Below, piece by piece: positions 1 to 6,885 of a DNA stretch of 9,392 bases. Numbering within the stretch: the first letter of the stretch is position 1; each line of letters opens with the position of its first letter. Location: positions 1 through 9,392 of the forward strand of contig CAYJHI010000036.1 in NCBI GenBank assembly GCA_964370085.1, in the 5' to 3' direction. The notes below the pieces were generated by a model that worked only from the letters and a program-made list of their open reading frames with translations, did not search any database and was not told the origin of the DNA. Source of the stretch: CARZYU01 sp964370085. GTDB taxonomy: Bacteria; Bacillota_I; Bacilli_A; RF39; UBA660. The translations under genes and the position numbers were made by a program.

Positions 1-446
1 TTATTCCAGTTATTTTTTACTGATAAGTTTTTAATCTTAAGACTTGCTTGTTCTCCTGCATTAATAATTGTTTTCATCTTGCGATTATAAGCACTTTGAC
101 CAAAAATATACAATCCTGTTTCTGCTGTTATACCTACTGCTGTATTTATCATTGCTCCATATGCTACTTGTGATATTGGAGATCCTACTACTAGTGAATA
201 TACTCCTCCTGCTATAGTTCCTAATGTATAAAATGCGGCTGCAGCAATAGCCAACTTATTTATTTTTGAATTAGTTGAAAATTTTTCTGTTTGAATAGAA
301 TTGTTATTTTCATTTATTCTAGCCATAAGATTTTTATAATTTTCTTTTGTGATTTGAATTCTTTCGTGTTTTTTATCTTTACCTTTTCCAGTAGTAAAAA
401 CAACTTTCAATTTATCTTCTTTTCCTATTATTTTAATTTTTTCCAT
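1..446 (-). CDS. Hypothetical two-helix membrane protein, partial (3' end beyond window)
   Basis: The open frame starts at ATG 446-444 and runs off the left edge after 148 codons with no stop, so the C-terminus is unknown. A good ribosome site (AAAGGGGG, 464-457, 10 bases before the ATG) and an extended -10 promoter support this start. Residues 1-64 are hydrophilic and lysine-rich (KGKDKK around 21-26). Two glycine/alanine-rich hydrophobic stretches follow at about 65-87 and 92-116, separated by a short GSP-containing turn, which suggests a helical hairpin in the membrane. A second basic stretch follows (NRKMKT, 121-126). I recognise no family. It is separated from the neighbouring operon by a terminator, so it is probably an independent transcript. 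The gene call is fairly secure from frame, ribosome site and promoter; the function is unknown. Confidence 0.75.
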   Translation of the reverse strand, partial: MEKIKIIGKEDKLKVVFTTGKGKDKKHERIQITKENYKNLMARINENNNSIQTEKFSTNSKINKLAIAAAAFYTLGTIAGGVYSLVVGSPISQVAYGAMINTAVGITAETGLYIFGQSAYNRKMKTIINAGEQASLKIKNLSVKNNWN

Positions 447-474
447 GTCTTATTATCCCCCTTTAAGTCTGCTA

Positions 475-503
475 ATTATATCATAATTACAAAAAAAAAG
501 CAA
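475..503 (-). promoter_or_regulatory. Extended -10 promoter for the left-edge membrane protein gene
   Basis: On the minus strand TATAAT lies at 480-475, preceded by TGA (483-481), giving TGnTATAAT. A -35-like TTGCTT lies at 503-498 with a 17-base spacer. Transcription would start near 468, leaving a leader of about 22 bases that contains the ribosome site. The -35 element is the same DNA as the 3' arm of the upstream operon's terminator. Confidence 0.6.
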
Positions 504-518
504 GTTTTTCTTGCTTTT
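491..518 (-). terminator. Intrinsic terminator of the three-gene surface operon
   Basis: On the minus strand the 9-base arm AAAAGCAAG (518-510), loop AAAAA (509-505) and arm CTTGCTTTT (504-496) form a perfect hairpin running into a T tract to 491. The 5' arm begins inside the TAA stop codon (519-517) of the 714-residue protein gene. It closes the operon and insulates the next gene. Confidence 0.85.
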
Positions 519-2661
519 ACCATACTGATATTGTAAATCTAGATGAGTGGTGAAGATCTGCTTGACCGGTAAATGTTGTATATGAGAAAACTCCATTTAT
601 TTCAGTTACAGTTGACCAAAGACTTCCTCCACGGTATAGCCATGAGTTTGCATAATACTCACCTTCTATAAATCTATCTTTGTAGAAACCTAATGTTTCT
701 GTCAAAGCATCACCTTTTATTGATGATGTTGTGCTTACACCATAGTCATCTAATGGATAGAGGTTAATATATCTTCCTTCTGGAATACTTGTAAAGCCTG
801 ATTGTCCAGGGTCGTAAGTTCCGTCTGCTTTTAGAACAGTACCCATAACACGATCAAATGTCCCTCCAACCATATCGTAAACTCCATAAATATTACCTGT
901 TGTGGATGCTCCCATTCCATAATATGTATCATATGTGTTTGTATAACAAGTAGCCGTAGTTCTTCCTGCTTGTGGACTGTTCCCACCAATACCTGTTATA
1001 TATGTACTACAGTTATTAGGATATACTTCTTTATTTAATCCTGTATAATCTGGATTACCATACTTACCATATGCTGATTGTGATAAATAGGCAATTGCTC
1101 CCCACTCGGTATTTTTAATTAAGTGAGCGTCAACATTACCAACATATCCATAGTTTTCATAACCATTTTGGCCATTCATTAGAGATTGAACATTACTAAA
1201 CGTATTGGCCATATTAATGTTGTTCATTGGCGTGACATTTGGTACTGAGTATAATAAATCGTTTTTCTTTGAAGCTTCAAATTTCGCTATCCAGAAACCA
1301 TCTATTTCAATATTTTCTGGATTATCTCTAGTTGTAGGATCATCACATGAGTTTCCCCAACAGAATGCTGCCGGTGTATGGAAATTAGTTGGTGAATTAC
1401 CCGTGTAACTTCCTGTTCCTAAATCAGTTACAGCAGTCGTTACAAACTTTATATCAAAAGCTCCTGGCGTTTCTTGTGATGGTGTATTAGCCCCTGCTAT
1501 TTGATATCCATAAGTATCTCTTATAGTGTAAGAAAATCTAGGTATCCACACTAGGAAAGTAATAATATCTTCCATTGGAATAGCAGAACCATAGTCAGCA
1601 TCAATATATTGATTTCTTTTAGAATTAACTACTGTTACAGCATTGGCCCATTGTTGATTATCATAATCAAACCATGTACCAGTAGCTGGATCAACTTTAA
1701 CCCACTGTTTAGTCGGTTCATCATAGATAACTGGTATAACTCCATCCACTATAATTGGGTCTGTATTTTCGATATTAGTTAAAACAAAGTCACTAGCATC
1801 AACTACTACTGTATCACTTGTCTTATAAAAATATATTACAACGTTAGAATTAGGATCGACTGTGAATTCTACTTCATTAACAAATCCATTTATATCAGTT
1901 GAAGTTGCTACTGAAGGTAATATTTCACTTATTCTTACTTCATCTGAATTAAATTGTAGTGAAAATTTTTCAATTGTGTTTCCTAAATTTGTAACTACTA
2001 CTTTTTCATAATCTGAATAAGAAGTGTGTTCTAACGTATAGTTTTGACTGTTAGGGCTTTCGTAATGTAGCATAAAATTACTACTTAAAGTTTTAGTATA
2101 AGGAGCAGTTGTATCAACTGTTACTTTTACTTCAACATCTGCTTGTGTTACAGTGGAATTCAATCCCATTATTTGAAAGAATAAATTAGAAGTACTTTTA
2201 TCATTTACCCAGTCATAATTCTTTTCAAAACATTCTGTTTCGTTAAAAACACTTGTAACAACACCATCTCCTGTATTATTAGTACATACTCCACTGGCAG
2301 TTATTTCACTATCATAACTATTAGAGTTTAATCCATTCATGGAGCATGTTAGGCTACCATCATTTGGTGTAATCACTTCACACTTAGCGGTATATTCAAT
2401 CGTAGATTCTGTGATATCATCATCTTCAAAATTCATCAAATCAAAGTATACTTTTCCACGGTCCCATGTGTTATCAATATATGTTTCTCCAGTAAGTTCA
2501 CTACTTGTGAAGTAAAACCCATTACTTGATAAATAATAATTCCATATATTATTACCTATGTATCTAGCAAACGATACTCCTACTGTCATCAATAATCCAA
2601 TTCCTATTAGCAATACTAGGATTAATGTTATTTTTTTCTTTTTTAATACATTTCTTTTCAT
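517..2661 (-). CDS. Exported protein with C-terminal FGE-like (SUMF1/C-type-lectin-like) domain, no catalytic Cys
   Basis: A 714-residue protein. Residues 1-10 are basic, 11-29 form a hydrophobic export/anchor segment, and SFARYI (30-35) follows, a motif shared with both other operon products. Residues about 36-300 are beta-rich with four cysteines (94, 106, 126, 144). Residues 320-380 hold a WVKVD...WFDY...WANAV...VWIPRFSYTI block. Residues about 450-714 resemble the FGE-sulfatase/SUMF1 fold: IDGFWIAKFEAS (453-464), IKNTEWGAIAYLS (515-527; compare LPTEAEWEYAA), YGVYDMVGGTFDRV (592-605; compare LYDMxGNVWEW), YRGGSLW (676-682) and a terminal RF (708-709; compare GFR). Cysteines 434, 439, 551 and 572 are present but none follows 572, so the catalytic pair of true formylglycine-generating enzymes is missing; a ligand-binding or structural role is inferred. 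There is no LPxTG motif. It is last in the operon; GGGGG (2671-2667), five bases before the ATG, is its ribosome site. Confidence 0.88.
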   Translation of the reverse strand: MKRNVLKKKKITLILVLLIGIGLLMTVGVSFARYIGNNIWNYYLSSNGFYFTSSELTGETYIDNTWDRGKVYFDLMNFEDDDITESTIEYTAKCEVITPNDGSLTCSMNGLNSNSYDSEITASGVCTNNTGDGVVTSVFNETECFEKNYDWVNDKSTSNLFFQIMGLNSTVTQADVEVKVTVDTTAPYTKTLSSNFMLHYESPNSQNYTLEHTSYSDYEKVVVTNLGNTIEKFSLQFNSDEVRISEILPSVATSTDINGFVNEVEFTVDPNSNVVIYFYKTSDTVVVDASDFVLTNIENTDPIIVDGVIPVIYDEPTKQWVKVDPATGTWFDYDNQQWANAVTVVNSKRNQYIDADYGSAIPMEDIITFLVWIPRFSYTIRDTYGYQIAGANTPSQETPGAFDIKFVTTAVTDLGTGSYTGNSPTNFHTPAAFCWGNSCDDPTTRDNPENIEIDGFWIAKFEASKKNDLLYSVPNVTPMNNINMANTFSNVQSLMNGQNGYENYGYVGNVDAHLIKNTEWGAIAYLSQSAYGKYGNPDYTGLNKEVYPNNCSTYITGIGGNSPQAGRTTATCYTNTYDTYYGMGASTTGNIYGVYDMVGGTFDRVMGTVLKADGTYDPGQSGFTSIPEGRYINLYPLDDYGVSTTSSIKGDALTETLGFYKDRFIEGEYYANSWLYRGGSLWSTVTEINGVFSYTTFTGQADLHHSSRFTISVW
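520..1311 (-). other. FGE-sulfatase/SUMF1-like domain within the 714-residue protein
   Basis: These bases encode residues about 451-714. The order of landmarks (FWIAKFEAS, TEWGAIAYL, YGVYDMVGGTFDR, YRGGSLW, SRF at the end) follows the FGE-sulfatase fold, which is also used as a non-enzymatic C-type-lectin-like scaffold. The assignment rests on recalled motif order, not on a profile search. Confidence 0.6.
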
Positions 2662-2670
2662 TTAATCCCC

Positions 2671-3204
2671 CTATAGTTTTTGCCAACTATTTATTTCGAC
2701 ATCGATGTAATCAACTAAATCAGAATATATTGGATCTGTATATGCGGCAGGAAAGATAATATCTAATCGATAATTATCTAAATGTGCTTCAACATTAGTC
2801 ATCTCATATACAGGACTAGTACAAACAATTAAGTTATCTGGATCTCTAGTTACTGTGCTATCACATGTAAGTATTAAAGTTTCAGTACCATCAGTTGAAT
2901 AAAGTTGATATGTCAGTGGTATTAACAACTGAGTTTTAAGTGTTATTTCATATTCAAATACCACTTCATTAAGATTGGTATTTAAATTATTTGAAACACT
3001 GAATTCATGCTCTACTCTACTTCCTGGTATTAAGTTTAGCAAAGGAAGTTCAATTTTTGTTGTTTCCTCTGCTTCAAAAACAAATTTAGCAAAAGCAACG
3101 CTTTCTTCGCCAGTTCCTGTAGCTACATATCTTGAATAAGTAACTCCTACCGCTAGGACTGTTAAGCATGCTAATAATGAAATTACAATTAACTTCCCTT
3201 TCAT
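2671..3204 (-). CDS. Small exported TasA/camelysin-like protein (SipW-type signal peptide)
   Basis: A 177-residue protein: short basic start (K2, K4), hydrophobic core about 5-20, then VTYSRY (21-26). This resembles the start of TasA/CalY-type proteins, whose signal peptides are cut by the SipW signal peptidase and end in a T-aromatic-A-x-F pattern. Downstream, VAFAKFVFE (36-44) and LNLIPGSRVEHEFSVSNN (56-73) match the family's strand followed by an 'L.PGd.....f...N.G' turn. The remainder is beta-rich. The mature part has exactly two cysteines (114, 128), a likely disulfide hairpin. In Bacillus, relatives form extracellular fibres (TasA) or a surface metalloprotease (camelysin); I see no HExxH zinc site, so a structural subunit is more likely (inference). 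AAGGAG (3215-3210), five bases before the ATG, overlaps the TAA of the upstream gene, indicating translational coupling. Could also be a generic Ig-like secreted protein. Confidence 0.8.
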   Translation of the reverse strand: MKGKLIVISLLACLTVLAVGVTYSRYVATGTGEESVAFAKFVFEAEETTKIELPLLNLIPGSRVEHEFSVSNNLNTNLNEVVFEYEITLKTQLLIPLTYQLYSTDGTETLILTCDSTVTRDPDNLIVCTSPVYEMTNVEAHLDNYRLDIIFPAAYTDPIYSDLVDYIDVEINSWQKL

Positions 3205-3213
3205 AAACTCTCC

Positions 3214-6200
3214 TTATTTTACAACTATTTTTTTCTCTTTTGTTTCAATAATAGTACTTCCATTGTAGGCTTCAACCACTATTTTATATCCACCATTAGA
3301 CATTTTACTATTATCAAATACTAAATTAAAGTTATTACTTGTGACATCATACTTGAAACCACTCCCTGTTAAAGGTTCTGTTAAATAACTATTTAAATCA
3401 ATTAAACTATAAGTTTGATCAACTGGATCATTAGTAGTTTTTTGATAAAAACTTACCTTTATACTTGGATCATCAAAATTAGTAAATGTAGCATCAAAAT
3501 TAAATAAGCTCATTTCTTCTTCTGTATCTATTAACTGCGACCCTATTATATTAACTTTAAAATCTTGGTCAGTTGAAACTCCTGTATCACTTACTGTAAG
3601 CGGAATAACAACTTTACTTGAACGTCCTGTTGAATAATCACCATACGAGAAGTAAGATGATACTTCAACTTTATAGTTTCCTAATGCTAACGGTGTTCCT
3701 GTTTTATAGGTATTGATATTGATAACTTTATCAATGGCCTGTAATCCTGTTTTTAAGTTAACAATGAATGTACCTTCTCGGTCTGCATAATATTCTACTC
3801 CATCAACTTCAACAATTAAATCTTTTATACTGCTATCAAATATTTGTCTGTCTCCACTATCTAAAAACTTAAGTGCTATAACAATATCTTGTCCTTCAAC
3901 AGTACTATCGTGTACTGTTTCAGTACTGATGTTTGGAAATAATGCTGAAGTCTTAATATTAATAGGTGTTGAACTCTCTGTATTTTGTGCTATAGCTAGA
4001 CTATTAGTAGTAGAGGAAATTAGTATACTAGCTTCTTGATTTTTATAAATATTAAATGGTTCTACTGTTGAAGATATTGTTCCTCTAACCATTGTTCCAT
4101 CGCTTGCTAATCTTTGTAAATGAATAGATACATTGCTATAATCCATATTTACTTCAGCATCTCTAAAGTCAACAATAAGATCGAAATTTTCATTAATCAT
4201 ACTTCCATCTATATAATCAGACGGTGTATATAATTTGTTAGTACTTCCTACTTCACTAAATTTATTAAATGAATATTGGTCAGTAAAGGCATCCATACTT
4301 TGAATAACATATTCATATTTTTTTCCTGATATATTGTCTATCAAAGTTAATTTAGTATTTTTAGGTAAATTAACACTTGAAACAACATAGTGATCTGATG
4401 CTAAAACTGAAGTGTTATTTGATTGATATGTATAATTCAATCTAACTGATGATTCAGATGAGATATTAGTAGATGAACCTGTTGGTACTATACCATTTCG
4501 TCCTATTGTAAAGTTTTGAACACTGTATCCTTCGAAAACTAGTATATCAGTACTAAGTAGCATAATATTATTACTGTTATCAGTTATTCTTGCATAAACA
4601 ATTTTTTCACCTTTTGGTTCAACATTTATACCTGTACTATATGGTTGCCACAAGACACTCTCTAATTCAGTCTCTGTCATTTGTTCATCGGCATTTGCTA
4701 CATAATAACTTATATCTTTAACTCCTGAATTATCATCATTTGAATTAACTATAAGTGGTTGATTTTCTTGAACAACTATTTTTTTTGTATCTTCTTTGTA
4801 TGTTGACCATACATTGTCAGAGAAAGTTATTTCGGCAGTTGGACTAGTTGCATCAATACTCAATAAACCTGTATTAATAATTCTTTCTTTATCATTGTAA
4901 TCAATTAATTTAATATAAACGATATATTGTCCTTCTTCTGTGATATCCATAGGGCCATCGTAATTAGTCCATTCTACATTAGCAAGTTCATTTTTACTTA
5001 GTGCATCACTACTATGACTTATATAGTATTTAACGTCTTTAAGGTTATAAACAGGAGCATCATTAGTTATAATGACTGATATTTCTTCTTGGTAATATCC
5101 TGGTTCTGCTTGATTGTCATAAGTATTCCAAGAATTTCCTGTTACATTTATTTCTATTAGATTTAACTCATTTAAGTAATAAAGGCTTGGTACATCTTCA
5201 GTATTATGAATCCATACATTAGCTTCGTTCTCATTAAAATCTGTAAATCCTAGATTATTTAAGAAATCTGTTTTATAGAAGCTACTGCTTTTTGTATAGG
5301 TTGTTATACTAGAATGTAATTCATTTTTATTTAAGTAATTATAAGTGTTTTCTAGTGTTACGTTACTAGTGCTTAATGTTCCTACAAAGGGACTGTCGAT
5401 GGTATTAAATGTATTTTTAATAGTTACATTACTTGTATCTTTAGCACTATTTAGAATACCTACTTTATTTATACCTGTTAATATACCACTATTATATGTG
5501 TTTACAAGTTCTAGTGTTGCATTCTCATTTACTTGATTAACTAATCCAATAGAGTTTGCACTTGTATTAATTGATCCTTGGTTATATGAATTGGTAATAG
5601 TTGTACTACCATTTATTTCATTAATCAAACCTACTCCATTAGCAGAATATAAATCCATTTTACTTACAACATTAGCAAGACTACTATTTGTACTATTAAG
5701 TGAAATACCTGCAGATACTGTGTCTATATAAGTTACCTCTACTTTTAAATTAGATAGTTTGATTGTACTAATTTTCTCATCTACTGGCGCACTTTCTGAT
5801 ATTGGCTCTTCTTCGTTTTCTTCTGTTGTTATTTCTTCTTTGATATGATCAATAGTAATACCATCAGTTAAATTAGTATCTAGATTTAATTCTAATTCAC
5901 CTGGTAATAATTCTTCTTCTTTGATTTTTAAAATTATATTACCATTATCATCTATTAACTCATAAGTTCCTGTTAAAGTAGCACTGGTAATATTTTTATC
6001 TTTTAATGTTTCAATATTAAAATCAATTTTAAAATTATCATCTATTGGTTGATATTCAACATCTTGAATAGTTATTTCTTCAGTCTTAACACTTTTGTTG
6101 GCACTGATAGCAAATCCTGAAACATAGATATTGCTTAAAGTAGCACTATCTAAGTTAGTAGTTAACCCCGATACATTGTTATCTCCATATATTAAAGCGT

Positions 6201-6777
6201 GTTCGAAGAAAACATTCTCAATTGTACCTGAAACGTTGTTAAAAAGGGCAATGTTATCTTTATTTTCTTCTGTTACATACAATCCATATATAGAATAGAA
6301 ATTACCATCTAAATTCCCTTTGAAATTATTGATAGAATAGAAATCATACATCGGTACATCTGCAGTGGTTGTAAAACTATTATCTGTATATAAATTATTA
6401 GTATATGGTTCTAAATAATATTTATTATTTTCGTAGTTATAAACAATCAAGTTTTCTTCTTTAGAAAAAATACCTTTATTCATTATTAAATCATTAGTTA
6501 ATATAAAATTAGTATCTTGATAATCTGTCATTTCTAACATTCTTGAGAAGTAAGCTAACTCACTAGGAGTACTTATTTGATATGGGTCTTCTGTTGTTCC
6601 ACTTCCTGCTTGATAAGAACTGGCAATATCCCCTTTCCATTCCATCATAGTATCGTTAAAAACACCATTAATCAATCTAGAAAAAGTTGGTGTAGCAAAG
6701 AAGGTAAATACTATTAAAATAAGGGATAATCCAGTAATTAAATATTTCTTAGGGATTTTTTTTATAAGTTCAAGCAT
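3214..6777 (-). CDS. Large surface protein: GLUG-like beta-helix, two Ig-like repeats, unassigned C-terminal half
   Basis: An 1187-residue protein with no cysteine. Residues 1-11 are basic, 12-28 hydrophobic, followed by TFSRLI (31-36). Residues 47-70 (WKGDIASSYQAGSG..EDPYQIST) are the usual opening of GLUG-type beta-helix adhesins. Helical rungs with a 'vGLi......i.NsYn.G.i' pattern lie at about 176-228 and 356-480, and the block closes at VWIHNTEDVPSLYYL (521-535). A non-repeat, acidic segment (229-346) interrupts the helix. Residues 549-642 and 657-749 are two related Ig-like repeats. Residues 750-1187 are beta-rich and unassigned. No LPxTG, C-terminal membrane segment or LysM/choline-binding repeat is visible, so it is either tethered by its N-terminal helix or released and assembled. 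It is the first gene of the operon; GGAGAG (6789-6784), six bases before the ATG, fixes the start. An adhesin or structural scaffold is inferred. Confidence 0.88.
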   Translation of the reverse strand: MLELIKKIPKKYLITGLSLILIVFTFFATPTFSRLINGVFNDTMMEWKGDIASSYQAGSGTTEDPYQISTPSELAYFSRMLEMTDYQDTNFILTNDLIMNKGIFSKEENLIVYNYENNKYYLEPYTNNLYTDNSFTTTADVPMYDFYSINNFKGNLDGNFYSIYGLYVTEENKDNIALFNNVSGTIENVFFEHALIYGDNNVSGLTTNLDSATLSNIYVSGFAISANKSVKTEEITIQDVEYQPIDDNFKIDFNIETLKDKNITSATLTGTYELIDDNGNIILKIKEEELLPGELELNLDTNLTDGITIDHIKEEITTEENEEEPISESAPVDEKISTIKLSNLKVEVTYIDTVSAGISLNSTNSSLANVVSKMDLYSANGVGLINEINGSTTITNSYNQGSINTSANSIGLVNQVNENATLELVNTYNSGILTGINKVGILNSAKDTSNVTIKNTFNTIDSPFVGTLSTSNVTLENTYNYLNKNELHSSITTYTKSSSFYKTDFLNNLGFTDFNENEANVWIHNTEDVPSLYYLNELNLIEINVTGNSWNTYDNQAEPGYYQEEISVIITNDAPVYNLKDVKYYISHSSDALSKNELANVEWTNYDGPMDITEEGQYIVYIKLIDYNDKERIINTGLLSIDATSPTAEITFSDNVWSTYKEDTKKIVVQENQPLIVNSNDDNSGVKDISYYVANADEQMTETELESVLWQPYSTGINVEPKGEKIVYARITDNSNNIMLLSTDILVFEGYSVQNFTIGRNGIVPTGSSTNISSESSVRLNYTYQSNNTSVLASDHYVVSSVNLPKNTKLTLIDNISGKKYEYVIQSMDAFTDQYSFNKFSEVGSTNKLYTPSDYIDGSMINENFDLIVDFRDAEVNMDYSNVSIHLQRLASDGTMVRGTISSTVEPFNIYKNQEASILISSTTNSLAIAQNTESSTPINIKTSALFPNISTETVHDSTVEGQDIVIALKFLDSGDRQIFDSSIKDLIVEVDGVEYYADREGTFIVNLKTGLQAIDKVININTYKTGTPLALGNYKVEVSSYFSYGDYSTGRSSKVVIPLTVSDTGVSTDQDFKVNIIGSQLIDTEEEMSLFNFDATFTNFDDPSIKVSFYQKTTNDPVDQTYSLIDLNSYLTEPLTGSGFKYDVTSNNFNLVFDNSKMSNGGYKIVVEAYNGSTIIETKEKKIVVK
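4531..5133 (-). repeat. Two tandem Ig-like repeats in the 1187-residue protein
   Basis: Residues 549-642 (5133-4852) and 657-749 (4809-4531) align along their length: SWNTYD with VWSTYK, DVKYYIS with DISYYVA, LSKNELANVEWTNY with MTETELESVLWQPY, EEGQYIVYIKLIDYN with PKGEKIVYARITDNS. The copies are well diverged at protein level. The pattern (YYIS...W..Y......G.yivYikl.D..n) is that of Ig-like repeats common on Gram-positive surface proteins, usually spacers that lift a binding domain off the cell. Confidence 0.7.
5323..6252 (-). repeat. GLUG-like beta-helix rungs, interrupted by an inserted domain
   Basis: Degenerate rungs of roughly 20-30 residues are visible at protein level: IALFNNVSGTIENVFF (176-191), VSGLTTNLDSATLSNIYVSG (202-221), GVGLINEINGSTTITNSYNQ (381-400), SIGLVNQVNENATLELVNTY (409-428), KVGILNSAKDTSNVTIKNTF (438-457) and FVGTLSTSNVTLENTYN (464-480). 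Residues 229-346 (6093-5740) break the series. Confidence 0.65.
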
Positions 6778-6801
6778 AGCCTACTCTCCAATCTTAATAA
6801 T

Positions 6802-6830
6802 ATTGTAACATAAATCGACTTTTTTTTCAC
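6802..6830 (-). promoter_or_regulatory. Extended -10 promoter of the three-gene surface operon
   Basis: Minus-strand TACAAT (6807-6802) is preceded by TGT (6810-6808), an extended -10. GTGAAA (6830-6825) is a fair -35, 17 bases upstream. Start of transcription would be near 6795, a leader of about 18 bases. The DNA just upstream (about 6825-6866) has repeated A tracts on the minus strand and could act as an UP element. No operator-like inverted repeat was seen. Confidence 0.55.
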
Positions 6831-6885
6831 TTTATTTTTTTGTTGTTTTTTTTGTTTCTTTTAGTAACTTAACACTTTTTTACAC

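Noticed and set aside
517..640. Diversity-generating retroelement variable region at the end of the 714-residue protein gene
   Set aside because: The FGE/C-type-lectin-like tail is the right kind of target, but the final ~40 codons are not rich in AAY-type codons and I see neither a second near-copy (template repeat) nor a reverse transcriptase in the window.
1205..1408. Plus-strand open frames (291-536, 1205-1408, 5345-5536)
   Set aside because: They lie antisense inside minus-strand genes or terminators, lack ribosome sites and have low-complexity, antisense-like composition.
2557..6777. Type IV prepilin or pseudopilin signals on the three operon proteins
   Set aside because: No (G/A)-F-x-x-x-E cleavage motif precedes the hydrophobic segment. 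The hydrophobic part comes first and the conserved TFSR/TYSR/SFAR motif follows it.
3214..6777. Sortase-anchored cell-wall protein
   Set aside because: None of the three proteins has LPxTG, a C-terminal hydrophobic helix or a basic tail, and no sortase gene is in the window.
517..6777. Prophage tail/host-recognition module
   Set aside because: Modular binding domains and a lectin-like tip occur in phage tails, but every product has an export signal and no capsid, tail-tube, integrase or lysis gene is present.
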